64,000 nucleotides of DNA from Chitinophaga sp. YR573 (GCF_900110995.1 NZ_FOJF01000001.1:2993199-3057198); one strand, 5' to 3'; counted from the stretch's first letter, positions 30,377 through 39,622 are shown. The notes: generated from the sequence alone by a model not told the origin. Numbers and translations: made by a program.

Positions 30377-30907
30377 ATGTCATTAAACCGCTTATTCTGC
30401 AGAGGATGGGTTTGTGCGGTGTTATGTATCATTTTATTTGCTGGCAATACAGCGTTCGCGCAGCGTTCAGTTACCCGCTACGTGGACAATCACAAAGAAA
30501 CTGCTGTTAAACTGATGAATGAGACCGGTATCCCTGCCAGTGTAATACTGGGTGTGGCTATGCTGGAATCTGGTTCAGGCACCAGCAAAAATGCCAGACT
30601 ACTGCATAACCATTTCGGAATAGTAGGGAGGAATAAACTGCATAAAATCAAAGGGGCTACCTATCGCTCAAAATACAAGGAGTTTGCATCTGACGCCGAA
30701 TCTTACCAATACTTTGTGAGTATGCTCTCCCGCAAAAAATGGTTCTCCAAAGTAAAAGGGAAACCGGAGTATAAATTATGGCTCACCCATATGAACCGTG
30801 GAGGGTATTCCTCTGCCGGACAGGAATGGGTGAAAAGAGTGACCAACATGATCACTAAACATAAATTGTACAAATTGGATGAGCAAATGGCGTATTCAAG
30901 TAATTAA
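30377..30907 (+). CDS. glucosaminidase-domain peptidoglycan hydrolase (GH73-like)
   Basis: A 176-residue exported enzyme predicted to cleave the peptidoglycan glycan chain. The frame opens at a TTG (30329), but the ATG at 30377 gives a normal signal peptide (SLNRLFCRGWVCAVLCIILFAGNTAFAQ), so it is preferred. The mature part is one glucosaminidase/FlgJ-like domain: IPASVILGVAMLESGSGTS carries the catalytic glutamate, HNHFGIVG is the conserved substrate loop, and YRSKYKEFASDAESYQYFVSML is the following helix. No LysM or SH3 wall-binding domain. It lies 82 bases upstream of an SGNH-SGNH-MBOAT operon and could serve the same envelope process. Confidence 0.88.
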   Translation: MSLNRLFCRGWVCAVLCIILFAGNTAFAQRSVTRYVDNHKETAVKLMNETGIPASVILGVAMLESGSGTSKNARLLHNHFGIVGRNKLHKIKGATYRSKYKEFASDAESYQYFVSMLSRKKWFSKVKGKPEYKLWLTHMNRGGYSSAGQEWVKRVTNMITKHKLYKLDEQMAYSSN

Positions 30908-30989
30908 CATATAGATTTGTAGTAATTTCCATATATCGTGTGATGTAAGTGGGGACTACAAACGTGAATTACAAATCTGATTTAGAGTT

Positions 30990-32381
30990 ATGTCCGGCAA
31001 AAACAAATCGGCCTATCCTTTCTATATAATCGCAGGATCCCTAGTGTGTTTAGTGGCTTTGTCAATGGTCAGAAACACATTTTCCCTTCAGAATTATACT
31101 TCCCGACCTTTAGATATGCTGGCAGATGTCCGTAAGGATGAGCCGGCAGACAGTTCAGCTTTTGCTGCTGAAATACCAACAGATACAGCCGCAGCAAGCC
31201 CTGTGGATACAGTCGCACTGGCTGGTATTCCCGACCCTGACCATGATCACGATTTTACCTCTTATACAGGTATCCTCAACTATGCGGTACGTGATACCAC
31301 CGTTAGCGGACTGGAACATTTCCTGTCAGCACTGAATGAATTGAAAACCGGTAAAAGAAAGAAAGTACGTATCGCCTACTTCGGGGATTCTATGATTGAA
31401 GGAGACCTGATCACAGCAGACCTGCGCGATAGCCTGCAAGTCCTGTTTGGTGGTTCAGGGGTAGGTTTTGTGCCTATTACGTCAGTAGTAGCAGGCTTCC
31501 GGACTACCATCACTCATACCTTCTCCAAAGACTGGAAAGATTATAGCTATAAAGAATTACCGCCTGCCAGCATTCCCCTGGGAATGTCCGGTCATACGTT
31601 TATACCGGGTGATGGCAGCTGGATCAGGTATGCACCTGTACATAAGCATGGCCTTGACAAATTTGAGGAAGTAAGCCTGTTATATGGCCCTGCTTCCGGT
31701 GGAAATATCTCTGTAAACGATAAACAATACGCTTTAAGTGGGCATGAACCGGTAAATACATTGTCCTGGAAACAGGATTCGGCCCATCCGAACGTTAATA
31801 TCAAATGGGCGGGCGGAAGCAGTATGCCTTTTTATGGCGTTTGTTTTGAAGCGGATAACGGTGTATATGTAGATAATTATTCCTTCAGGGGTATTAGTGG
31901 CATAGAGTTGGGTAAATTGTCCAGACAGTTGGTGGCACAGATGCAGACGGAGCATCCATACGACCTGGTAGTATTGCATTATGGAGCTAACATGCTTTGG
32001 AAGCCTGAATTGACAGATTACTCCTGGTATGGCCGTCCCATGAAAAAAGTAATGGATTCATTGCGTAATGACCTTCCGAATACTTCTTTCCTGGTGATTA
32101 CCACTGCTGATAAGTCGTACAGGAAGGGTGGCAACTGGATGACAGCTCCGGGTGTACCAGCGCTGGTGAAAACGCAGCACGAACTGGCTAAAGAACATGG
32201 CACTGCTTACTGGAACCTGTATGCCGCCATGGGCGGAGACGGTTCAATGGTACAGTGGGTAGAAGGGGACCCTGCCCTTGCCAATAAAGATTACACGCAC
32301 TTTAACAGACAGGGAGCGGCCAAAGTAGGGGCGCTGCTGTATAAAGCAATGATGGATGAATATAAGCTGGAACATCAGTAG
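30990..32381 (+). CDS. membrane-anchored SGNH/GDSL hydrolase-family protein (first of two)
   Basis: A 463-residue protein with one N-terminal membrane anchor (YPFYIIAGSLVCLVALSMV), so the catalytic part should lie in the periplasm. SGNH blocks are visible: block I FGDSMIEGD (nucleophile Ser), an LHYGANM block III-like Asn, and the block V DYTHFNRQGA with Asp and His. An Ala/Pro/Asp linker separates anchor and domain. Such proteins next to an MBOAT act as O-acetyltransferases or esterases on polysaccharides (AlgX/PatB-like logic). The stop overlaps the next gene by 26 bases, indicating translational coupling. Confidence 0.85.
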   Translation: MSGKNKSAYPFYIIAGSLVCLVALSMVRNTFSLQNYTSRPLDMLADVRKDEPADSSAFAAEIPTDTAAASPVDTVALAGIPDPDHDHDFTSYTGILNYAVRDTTVSGLEHFLSALNELKTGKRKKVRIAYFGDSMIEGDLITADLRDSLQVLFGGSGVGFVPITSVVAGFRTTITHTFSKDWKDYSYKELPPASIPLGMSGHTFIPGDGSWIRYAPVHKHGLDKFEEVSLLYGPASGGNISVNDKQYALSGHEPVNTLSWKQDSAHPNVNIKWAGGSSMPFYGVCFEADNGVYVDNYSFRGISGIELGKLSRQLVAQMQTEHPYDLVVLHYGANMLWKPELTDYSWYGRPMKKVMDSLRNDLPNTSFLVITTADKSYRKGGNWMTAPGVPALVKTQHELAKEHGTAYWNLYAAMGGDGSMVQWVEGDPALANKDYTHFNRQGAAKVGALLYKAMMDEYKLEHQ

Positions 32382-33585
32382 ATCTTTTTTAACCGTGATG
32401 CTGGCTATAACCGGCAGCACGGCAAAGGCACAAACAAATACGATTGCACAGGATACCGCACTGAACCGCTTTTATGCAGCCTTGCATAAAGCAGACAGCA
32501 ATGTGATATCCATATTGCATCTCGGTGATTCTCATATTCAGGCAGGCTTTTTTCCTTTAACAACTGCTAACTACCTGCAACAGGCTTTTGGCAGTGCGGG
32601 GCGTGGATGGGTATTTCCTTTTAACCTGGCAGGTACCAACGGCCCGGAAGATTACCGTTGGAACAGTACCGGCAGGTGGCAGTCGGCCCGTGTGGTAGAC
32701 CGTTATAAAGACGAACCCCTGGGGCCGGGTGCTATTGTGCTCACTTCTCAGAGTGGAGCGCCTACGCTGGCCTACAGTGGCAAACAGGATGGCATAGATA
32801 ACACCATCCGCGTAGCGGAATTGTTCTATGATGCTGGTCTGGATGATAGCAGTATTAACACACCGGGCGCTGATGTAGAGGTTACGGGCGTACCTTTCCC
32901 GGGAGCGGGTGAAACAGTGAAGAAGGCTACCTTAACATTCCCCGAACCGATGCAGTCATTCCAGGCAAGATGGGATGAAAAGGGAAACAGTCCTTTCCGT
33001 TTTTATGGTGCATTACTGCATAATGGTCATAATGGGGTGTTGTACAGCGCTATTGGCATCAATGGGGCCATGTACCAGCATTACAATGAGCAGAGCAGTA
33101 TTCTCAGTGCGCAGATGGAAGTGTTGCAACCGCAATTGGTGATTATCTCTCTGGGTACCAACGAAGCCTATAGCAGCCTTAGTGCGTCTTCCTTCCGTGC
33201 CCAGATAGACAGTACTGTACAGTTGATAAAACGTACGCGTCCTGATGCATCCATCGTGCTTACTACGCCGGCAGAATCCAAAAGAACGAGTAAAAGGGCT
33301 TTCAGAAGAAAGGTAGGTAAGAAGTACCGCACGTATTATAAAATCGCTTATTATCCGAATCCTTATACCACAGTCGTTACCCAGCAGATCATGAATTACT
33401 GCCGGGAAAACGGACTGGCATGCTGGAATTTTAATGCATTAACAAGGTCGATGGCGGGTAGCTTTTCCGGCTCCTGGGCTGTAGATCATATCCACTTTAA
33501 TGCACGTGGTTACCAGTTGCAGGGTAAACTGTTATATGAGGCATTACATGCCGGATACCAGAAATATTTAAAAACAGTGGAATGA
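32356..33585 (+). CDS. exported SGNH/GDSL hydrolase-family protein (second of two)
   Basis: A 409-residue paralogue-like SGNH protein with a cleavable signal (MNISWNISRSFLTVMLAITGSTAKAQ). Block I is LHLGDSHIQAG, block III LGTNEAY, block V DHIHFNARGYQ, so the Ser-Asp-His triad looks intact. The start lies inside the preceding gene (26-base overlap) and the end overlaps the MBOAT gene by 4 bases (ATGA). The pair, one anchored and one apparently free or outer-leaflet, suggests sequential acyl transfer steps rather than redundancy. The substrate is unknown. Confidence 0.87.
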   Translation: MNISWNISRSFLTVMLAITGSTAKAQTNTIAQDTALNRFYAALHKADSNVISILHLGDSHIQAGFFPLTTANYLQQAFGSAGRGWVFPFNLAGTNGPEDYRWNSTGRWQSARVVDRYKDEPLGPGAIVLTSQSGAPTLAYSGKQDGIDNTIRVAELFYDAGLDDSSINTPGADVEVTGVPFPGAGETVKKATLTFPEPMQSFQARWDEKGNSPFRFYGALLHNGHNGVLYSAIGINGAMYQHYNEQSSILSAQMEVLQPQLVIISLGTNEAYSSLSASSFRAQIDSTVQLIKRTRPDASIVLTTPAESKRTSKRAFRRKVGKKYRTYYKIAYYPNPYTTVVTQQIMNYCRENGLACWNFNALTRSMAGSFSGSWAVDHIHFNARGYQLQGKLLYEALHAGYQKYLKTVE

Positions 33586-35069
33586 TTGACCTGAACAAAC
33601 TGTTAGAGACCTTACTGTATAGTAAAAAAGATCCCATACTCTTTAACAGCGCTTTTTTCTTCTACTTTTTTGCAGTGTTCCTGCTGTGCTACCTGGCAGC
33701 TGCAAAGAGTAAACGCTGGAGAGTAGCTATTTATACCATCTTTTCCCTGTACTTTTTCTACAAGGCCTGCGGCGCTTATGTAGGACTGATACTACTTGCT
33801 GCCATCGTAGATTTCAACCTTTCCAGGTGGATCTATCACTCAGAAAAACCAGGATTCAGGAAAGGATTGCTGACGTTCAGTATCATTCTTAACCTGGGAT
33901 TGCTGTTCTATTTCAAATACATGAACTTCTTCATAGGAGTAGGAAATGATCTGAGTGTATGGCACTTTAACCTGATAAGAGATATCATATTACCTATCGG
34001 GATCTCCTTCTATACATTCGAGAATCTCAGTTATACCATTGATGTGTATAAGAGAGAGATCAAACCGGTGGATAATTTCATGGATTACCTCTTCTTCCTG
34101 TCATTCTTCCCTAAACTGATGATGGGACCTATTGTAAGAGCTGCTGATTTTATTCCACAGATTTCCCAGCCTTATGAGCTTGATTCAGAAGATATTGGGA
34201 AAGGAATGTACCTGATCATCAGTGGATTATTCAAAAAGGTGATCATCTCCGATTTTATCTACCAGAACTTTGTACAATACATATTTGACGATCCTTCCAA
34301 ACACACCGGACTGGAATGTCTCTTAGGTGTATATGGTTATGCGTTGGTGATCTATTGCGACTTCTCCGGTTATTCTGATATGGCGCTGGGTATTGCCCGC
34401 TGGACAGGCTTTAAGATCCCGGCTAACTTCGATTCTCCTTACCAGAGCTCTACTATCACAGAGTTCTGGCGTCGCTGGCATATCTCTTTATCATCCTGGT
34501 TAAGGGATTACCTGTACATTCCTTTGGGAGGTAATCGTAAAGGGAAAGTACGTCAGTATATCAATCTGTGGTTAACCATGCTGATAGGTGGGTTCTGGCA
34601 TGGCGCCAGCTGGAATTTCATTTTCTGGGGAGGCTTGCATGGTACCGCGCTGGCAGTAGATAAAGTAAGAATTGATGCCCAGAAGAAGCGGGGAGGGGCA
34701 CCTGCAGGATGGAAAGGTACTGTGCTGAAAATAGGCGGTATATTCTTCACTTTCCACTTCGTTTGTTTCTGCTGGATCTTCTTCAAAGCGTCTACATTCC
34801 ATGATTCCTGGGCTTTGATCAACCAGATAGTACATGATTTCCAGCCGGAAGTATGGCTGGAACTGTATAACGGCTATACTATGGTATTCTGGGTAATGCT
34901 GGGCGCATTTATCCTGCATTTCTTACCCAAGCGCAGTGAGAACTTTGCCGAAAGGACAATGGCCCGTTTCCCGGTATGGGGCAGCATAGCTGTAATGGCT
35001 CTCTTCATTTATATCCTGGTACAGGTCAAATCGGCTGATACCATGTTACCGATCTATCTTCAGTTTTAA
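33582..35069 (+). CDS. MBOAT family membrane-bound O-acyltransferase (AlgI/DltB-like)
   Basis: A 495-residue polytopic protein that in characterised homologues passes an acyl group (usually acetyl) across the inner membrane for O-acylation of an exported polymer. The AlgI-type signature is clear: ITEFWRRWHISLSSWLRDYLYIPLGGNRKGK (about 293-325) and the catalytic histidine in GGFWHGASWNFIFWGGLHG (about 330-350). About 9-11 hydrophobic segments are visible. It is the last gene of the SGNH-SGNH-MBOAT operon, with a 4-base overlap upstream. A GCGAAGC-repeat copy follows the stop. The acceptor could be peptidoglycan, exopolysaccharide or LPS; nothing in the window decides. Confidence 0.92.
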   Translation: MIDLNKLLETLLYSKKDPILFNSAFFFYFFAVFLLCYLAAAKSKRWRVAIYTIFSLYFFYKACGAYVGLILLAAIVDFNLSRWIYHSEKPGFRKGLLTFSIILNLGLLFYFKYMNFFIGVGNDLSVWHFNLIRDIILPIGISFYTFENLSYTIDVYKREIKPVDNFMDYLFFLSFFPKLMMGPIVRAADFIPQISQPYELDSEDIGKGMYLIISGLFKKVIISDFIYQNFVQYIFDDPSKHTGLECLLGVYGYALVIYCDFSGYSDMALGIARWTGFKIPANFDSPYQSSTITEFWRRWHISLSSWLRDYLYIPLGGNRKGKVRQYINLWLTMLIGGFWHGASWNFIFWGGLHGTALAVDKVRIDAQKKRGGAPAGWKGTVLKIGGIFFTFHFVCFCWIFFKASTFHDSWALINQIVHDFQPEVWLELYNGYTMVFWVMLGAFILHFLPKRSENFAERTMARFPVWGSIAVMALFIYILVQVKSADTMLPIYLQF

Positions 35070-35078
35070 ATAAGCAGG

Positions 35079-35138
35079 TTTTTGTGGTGGTGCTTCGCAC
35101 CATCACAAAAATTTGAAAGGGATTAAGTCCTGCACTTA
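35079..35138 (-). repeat. GCGAAGC double-hairpin repeat, copy B (inverted, partly decayed)
   Basis: In reverse orientation to the other copies. The 33-base hairpin at 35079-35111 has 14-bp arms with one G-T pair and apex GCTTCGC. The companion TGCAGG hairpin is degenerate (about 35120-35137, AGTCCTGCAC region on the plus strand). It lies immediately after the MBOAT stop. Confidence 0.75.
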
Positions 35139-35233
35139 AGTATCTATTACGATAATATCCTGAGAAAACCTACTATTCCCCGTTACATTATTGTTAATTA
35201 TTTTCCTTTGCTTTGCGGCAAATTACCTCTGCA

Positions 35234-36532
35234 ATGCGGCTTAAACATCTGCCGGCCCTTGGCCTGCTATTGTTGTTTTCTAATGCTCTGAAGGCTCAGT
35301 TCCTTACAGACATGATCGACACTACTACCAGCCTGGGTAAGGGAATGTTCTCCCTTTATCAGAAATACGACGCTGTACGCTTCAGCGGCTACCTGCAACC
35401 TCAATTCCAGTATGCCGGAGACAAAGGCATTAAAAGCTATGCCGGGGGAGATTTCCCGGCTCATGTAAACAATCGCTTTACGCTCCGCCGTGGCCGTTTC
35501 CGCTTAGATTACTCCCGGTATGATGAGCACCAGATGCCTAAAGTGCAGTTCGCCTTCCAGTTTGATGGTACAGAAAGAGGCGTTTTCATCCGCGACTTCT
35601 TCGGACGTGTATTTGAAAACAGATGGAATGTATTATCCGTCACAGCCGGTATGTTCGGCCGTCCTTTCAGTTATGAGGTAAACCTGGCTTCTGCGGACAG
35701 AGAAACACCGGAACGTGGGCGTATGTCTCAGATCCTCATGAAAACAGAGAGGGACCTGGGAGCTATGATCTCCTTTGAACCAAGGAAAGCAACACATCCG
35801 CTGAGATTCATAAGAATAGATGCAGGACTGTTCAACGGTCAGGGGCTTACTGCTACCAGCGACTTTGACAGTCATAAGGATTTCATCTCCCGTATTACTA
35901 TCAAACCTCAGACAATACTCAGCAACTGGCGTCTGTCTGGTGCCATATCCTGCCTGTATGGTGGTATGGAGCAGTTTACACAATACATCTACACAATGAA
36001 TAACAATGTATTCAAAGTAGATTCATCCACCACTAATCTGGGGAAAATAGCGCCCCGTCATTACTATGGGGCAGATATGCAATTGAAGATCCCGAACGGG
36101 AAGAATAAAGGATTTACAGAGATAAGAGGAGAATATATCAGGGGATTACAAACCGCTACTGCCGCCAGTACCGAAACACCGGGAACTATTCCCATGACTG
36201 GTACAAAGAACGCTCCGTTATACATCCGCAACTTCACAGGCGCTTACTTTTACTTTTTACAGAACTTAGGCAGCCCATTCCACCAGCTGGTATTAAAATA
36301 TGACTGGTACGATCCCAATTCGAAAGTAAAGGGGAAACAGCTGGATGCTAACTTCACAGAAGGAGATATCCGTTACGATACCTTCGGTGCCGGTTACATT
36401 TATTACTTAGATGAACATATGAAACTGATGTTGTACTACGACATCGTAAAGAATGAAAGCACTTCTTTAGCAGGTTATACTTCAGATGTAAAAGACAATG
36501 TATTTACCTGCAGGTTGCAATACCGCTTCTAA
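35234..36532 (+). CDS. phosphate-selective porin O/P family outer-membrane protein
   Basis: A 432-residue beta-barrel protein of the OprP/OprO family, often involved in uptake of phosphate or polyphosphate. The signal peptide MRLKHLPALGLLLLFSNALKAQ follows the ATG at 35234; an in-frame TTG at 35213 is less likely. Barrel features include SGYLQPQFQYAG and RFTLRRGRFRLDYSRYDEHQMPKVQFAFQFDGTERG near the N terminus, and a C-terminal TCRLQYRF with the terminal Phe used for outer-membrane assembly. It ends 3 bases from the convergent PhoR-like kinase gene, so a phosphate-starvation link is plausible. Ion selectivity cannot be read from the sequence. Confidence 0.85.
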   Translation: MRLKHLPALGLLLLFSNALKAQFLTDMIDTTTSLGKGMFSLYQKYDAVRFSGYLQPQFQYAGDKGIKSYAGGDFPAHVNNRFTLRRGRFRLDYSRYDEHQMPKVQFAFQFDGTERGVFIRDFFGRVFENRWNVLSVTAGMFGRPFSYEVNLASADRETPERGRMSQILMKTERDLGAMISFEPRKATHPLRFIRIDAGLFNGQGLTATSDFDSHKDFISRITIKPQTILSNWRLSGAISCLYGGMEQFTQYIYTMNNNVFKVDSSTTNLGKIAPRHYYGADMQLKIPNGKNKGFTEIRGEYIRGLQTATAASTETPGTIPMTGTKNAPLYIRNFTGAYFYFLQNLGSPFHQLVLKYDWYDPNSKVKGKQLDANFTEGDIRYDTFGAGYIYYLDEHMKLMLYYDIVKNESTSLAGYTSDVKDNVFTCRLQYRF

Positions 36533-36535
36533 ATA

Positions 36536-37582
36536 CTATTCTCCTGATTCAAGCGTAAAACCAAATGTAGAGCCGATCTCCGGTTTACTCCGGATATTGA
36601 TCGTCTGGTCATGTGCTTCTATAATGTGTTTAACAATCGCCAATCCTAAACCAGTACCGCCAATATCCCGGCTCCTGGCCCTGTCTGTGCGGTAGAAACG
36701 TTCAAACACACGTGGCAGGTGTTCTTCAGACATCCCGATACCATCATCGGAGATTTCTACCAGTACACGTTTATCATCCATCACATAAATACTCGCAACA
36801 GTATGCCCGTCCGGACGGCCATACTTAATAGAATTATCTATCAGGTTAATCAGTACCTGTCTTACTTTTTCTTTATCCGCCTGCACATGAATAGGAGCCT
36901 CACAGCCTTTCTTCACCTGGAATTTAATCCCTTTGGTATTGGCTTTAAGAGATAAAGTATCAAATACATCCCTTATCAGTTCCTGTATAACAAAGTTCTC
37001 TTTGTTGATCGTCATTTCCCCGCTTTCCAGCTTGGAGATCTCATCAAGATCATCAATCAGGCGGCAAAGCCTGTCGATATTCTTGGTCGCATTTTTCAGG
37101 AAGAGTTTATTCACATTGGGGTCATCCAGTGCGCCATCCAGTAAAGTATGGATGTATCCCTGTACCGCAAAGATAGGCGTCTTCAGCTCATGGCTCAGGT
37201 TGAGCAGGAACTCTTTACGGAACTCTTCGTTCCGGCGAAGCATATCCAGTTCTTCTTTTTTCTGGCTGGCCCATTTCTCCACATCTTCACTCACCTCTTC
37301 AATGGTCTTTAAAGGAAGGATATTCTTGTTGAAGAAGTCCTCACGTTTAGACGCTTTGGTTTGATAGATGAATTTATAGATCAGCTTTATTTTCCGGTAG
37401 ATAAAGTTCTGTAACGTATAGAGATACAGGTAGTACGATACCAGGAAGGTAAGTACAAATGCCGTCAGTATTATCCTCCAGTCGGCATCAATTAATGCTG
37501 TACCTAACGTGATAATACCTGATAGTATCAGGGCAGTAAAACCTGCCAGTTTTTGTGGGGAAAGGTTCTTTGCTTTAAACAT
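36536..37582 (-). CDS. PhoR-like sensor histidine kinase
   Basis: A 348-residue membrane kinase. Two N-terminal helices (LAGFTALILSGIITLGTALI and WRIILTAFVLTFLVSYYLYLY) with almost no periplasmic loop resemble PhoR-type sensors. The H-box is FLLNLSHELKTPIFAVQGY, the N-box LINLIDNSIKYG, G1 ISDDGIGMSEEHL, the F-box RVFERFYRTDRARSRDIGGTGLGLAIVKHI. The frame extends 20 codons upstream to an ATG at 37642; the start at 37582 is preferred because the extra residues carry no family feature. The partner regulator lies upstream on the same strand. The absence of a sensor loop fits signal input through a membrane partner such as the Pst transporter, which is not in the window. Confidence 0.88.
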   Translation of the reverse strand: MFKAKNLSPQKLAGFTALILSGIITLGTALIDADWRIILTAFVLTFLVSYYLYLYTLQNFIYRKIKLIYKFIYQTKASKREDFFNKNILPLKTIEEVSEDVEKWASQKKEELDMLRRNEEFRKEFLLNLSHELKTPIFAVQGYIHTLLDGALDDPNVNKLFLKNATKNIDRLCRLIDDLDEISKLESGEMTINKENFVIQELIRDVFDTLSLKANTKGIKFQVKKGCEAPIHVQADKEKVRQVLINLIDNSIKYGRPDGHTVASIYVMDDKRVLVEISDDGIGMSEEHLPRVFERFYRTDRARSRDIGGTGLGLAIVKHIIEAHDQTINIRSKPEIGSTFGFTLESGE

Positions 37583-37696
37583 ACTCCATACTGAGTAATT
37601 CTTATAATACCGGGAAATTAATCCAATTTTTTCACCTGACATAACTCACACTGCGAAAAGCTTTACGCTTCCGGCACTTTGCTTAAAAAGAACATT

Positions 37697-38380
37697 CTAC
37701 ATTTCGAACTTATACCCAACACCTTTCACAGTGGTGATAAGGTCGATCCCTATTTTCTGACGTATTTTCCGGATATGCACATCGATAGTACGATCACCTA
37801 CGATTACCTCTGTACCCCATACCTGGTTCAGTATTTCGTTACGGAGGAATACGCGGCCCGGTTTAGAGGCAAGCAGTTGTAACAGCTCAAATTCTTTCTT
37901 TGCCAGGATGATTTCCTGACCCTTGTATGTAACTGTAAATTTCTCACGATCGATGATCAGGTCTCCCAGGTGTACCTGCATTTCTTCCGGTTTGTGAAGG
38001 CGGCGGAAGAGAGCATTGATGCGGCTTACCAGTAATTTTGGTTTAATAGGTTTGGCGATATAATCGTCTGCACCCATGTTTAAACCATCGATTTCTGATT
38101 TCTCATCATTGAGGGCTGTGAGGAACAGCACCATCGTATCTTTAAATTCCGGAATCTTTCTGATCTCTCTGCAGGTATCAATACCGTTCTTGTTCGGCAT
38201 CATAATATCCAGCATGATCAGGTCGGGACGAAACACCTTTGCTTTCTGAATAGCCTCGCTGCCATCTTTAGCGGTTACAGTATCATATCCTGCTGATTTG
38301 AGATTGTAACTTATAATTTCGAGAATGTCCAATTCATCATCCACCACTAAAATTTTTCCTACTACCGCTTGGTCTATCAT
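37697..38380 (-). CDS. PhoB-like OmpR-family response regulator
   Basis: A 227-residue regulator. The receiver domain (about 8-122) has acidic pocket VVDDE, phosphoacceptor Asp58 in LIMLDIMMPNKNG, the switch threonine in FLTAL and Lys in DDYIAKPIKP. The C-terminal winged helix (about 130-227) has KKEFELLQLLASKPGRVFLRNEILNQVWG and RTIDVHIRKIRQKIG. It is first in a two-gene minus-strand operon with the downstream kinase. With a phosphate-type porin converging on it, a phosphate regulon is a reasonable but unproven guess. Confidence 0.9.
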   Translation of the reverse strand: MIDQAVVGKILVVDDELDILEIISYNLKSAGYDTVTAKDGSEAIQKAKVFRPDLIMLDIMMPNKNGIDTCREIRKIPEFKDTMVLFLTALNDEKSEIDGLNMGADDYIAKPIKPKLLVSRINALFRRLHKPEEMQVHLGDLIIDREKFTVTYKGQEIILAKKEFELLQLLASKPGRVFLRNEILNQVWGTEVIVGDRTIDVHIRKIRQKIGIDLITTVKGVGYKFEM

Positions 38381-38527
38381 ATGCTTTGACGTTTTTTAAA
38401 GACGACACAAAATTATATCGCAGGCTCCGCTATTAATGTAAATTTAACATTATGTAATTGTTAATTCGGCCGCATGACACAACCCTGACATGAAGTATGG
38501 TACTTGAATTTACGCTTTTTTCATGAG

Positions 38528-39277
38528 CTATACTACCTGATCCTTATTTGTATGCTTATGATTACCATTGTCTCCGGCCATCTTCTTCAAGGCATTTGTC
38601 ACTTCGTTCAACATCTCAATCTGGGTTTGCTGCATCTCCAGCATGTCCTGTTGCTGGTGAATCAGGAGGTGGTCCATTTTCTCATGCAGCACCCTTAATT
38701 CCAGTTCTGCCTTCAAATTGATCATATAATCGTTCTTTGAACGGAGCCGATCCTTCTCTTCCTGCCTGTTTTGGCTCATCATAATCACGGGAGCCTGTAA
38801 GGCAGCGAGGCAGGAAAGGATCAGATTGAGTAAGATAAAGGGGTAGGGATCAAAGCCTTTATTCATCAATATATAGATATTGGCCCCTATCCATACCAGG
38901 ATAAAACTGAGGAAGGAGATGATGAATGTCCAGCTACCGCCAAAAGTAGCAATCTTATCCGCCACACGTTGCCCGAAGGTCATCGGTCCTTCATCTTCCC
39001 CATCATCCAGTTTGTCTGTCAGGGTTTGATGATCGCGGAGTTTCTCTACTACATTCCTTTGTAATTGGCTCAATTCATCTATTTCTTTGGAGAACAGTCC
39101 TTCGAAATACAGCTGCCGGTAAGGATTCAGCTCAGAAATAGAAAGATTGGACTTCTGCGTGATATGAGGATGCTCTTTCCGGATGATATCCATTAAAGGC
39201 TTACGGATAGAGCGGCAATGTACTTTTTCTGAAATAGGAAACTCTTTACCAGAGAGGTCGCTGACGAAACTTTGCAT
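38528..39277 (-). CDS. DUF1003 family membrane protein
   Basis: A 249-residue protein of the DUF1003 family, function unknown. The N-terminal about 100 residues are soluble; then come two helices (WTFIISFLSFILVWIGANIYILM and FILLNLILSCLAALQAPVIMMSQNRQ) that form the diagnostic DUF1003 core, and a C-terminal amphipathic/coiled-coil tail (DRLRSKNDYMINLKAELELRVLHEKMDHLL then repeated Gln/Met). It is transcribed away from the repeat-rich region at 39.3-39.6 kb and stands alone. Confidence 0.88.
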   Translation of the reverse strand: MQSFVSDLSGKEFPISEKVHCRSIRKPLMDIIRKEHPHITQKSNLSISELNPYRQLYFEGLFSKEIDELSQLQRNVVEKLRDHQTLTDKLDDGEDEGPMTFGQRVADKIATFGGSWTFIISFLSFILVWIGANIYILMNKGFDPYPFILLNLILSCLAALQAPVIMMSQNRQEEKDRLRSKNDYMINLKAELELRVLHEKMDHLLIHQQQDMLEMQQTQIEMLNEVTNALKKMAGDNGNHKHTNKDQVV

Positions 39278-39330
39278 AAACTAAATAGCTTGGAGAGTAC
39301 TAAATTAATTCATTTTAGCTAGAAAGAGGG

Positions 39331-39397
39331 GACCCCTACGGGGTCAATCATGAGATATAACAATATGTTCTACAAACACGGGACCCCTAACGGGGTC
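39331..39397 (-). repeat. two tandem GACCCC palindromes with GTGTTTGTAGA-type tails
   Basis: GACCCC-TAC-GGGGTC (39331-39345) and GACCCC-TAAC-GGGGTC (39382-39397). Read on the minus strand, the second is followed by CCGTGTTTGTAGAACATA (39381-39364), and the first by a diverged version (CCCTCTTTCTAG). Both share the preceding TTGACCCC. The unit therefore repeats at a 51-52 base period. Confidence 0.75.
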
Positions 39398-39461
39398 AAT
39401 ACTGGGTATGTTATAGTTTACTGTGACGAAGTGTGTGGTTAATACGGGGCACCCAGAGATC

Positions 39462-39548
39462 ATCTACGCTGCATTAGGCTCCGATAGGAGCCACGTGTTT
39501 GTAGAAAAAGCCTGTTCCCTCCCTGAGGGCCGCTTGCAGGCGGCGTAG
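39462..39548 (+). repeat. palindrome-tail repeat, third member, nested in outer inverted repeat
   Basis: GGCTCC-GATA-GGAGCC (39477-39492) is followed directly by ACGTGTTTGTAGA (39493-39505). Further small hairpins (CCCTGAGGG, CCGC..GCGG) follow. An outer pair CTACGC/GCGTAG (39462-39467 with 39543-39548) encloses the block. Confidence 0.7.
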
Positions 39549-39571
39549 CAACTTATCTGATATTTTGGTAG

Positions 39572-39579
39572 TAAATTTG
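39572..39579 (+). promoter_or_regulatory. -7 promoter box of the 39623 gene
   Basis: TAAATTTG, an exact TAnnTTTG match, 43 bases before the ATG. No -33 element at standard distance. Confidence 0.45.
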
Positions 39580-39622
39580 CTACTATAGCTTTATCAAGTA
39601 AGAGAAAAGCACATTTATATTA

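Larger units (their letters stand above)
39278..39622. other. repeat-filled intergenic region, 345 bases
   Basis: Divergent spacer between the DUF1003 gene and the orphan at 39623. It holds three members of the GTGTTTGTAGA-tailed palindrome family and a -7 box near the right end. No ORF or RNA gene is supportable. Confidence 0.6.

Noticed and set aside
39331-39397. CRISPR or tRNA-like repeats
   Set aside because: Only two tandem palindromes with a fixed tail; no unique spacers and no cloverleaf can be drawn.
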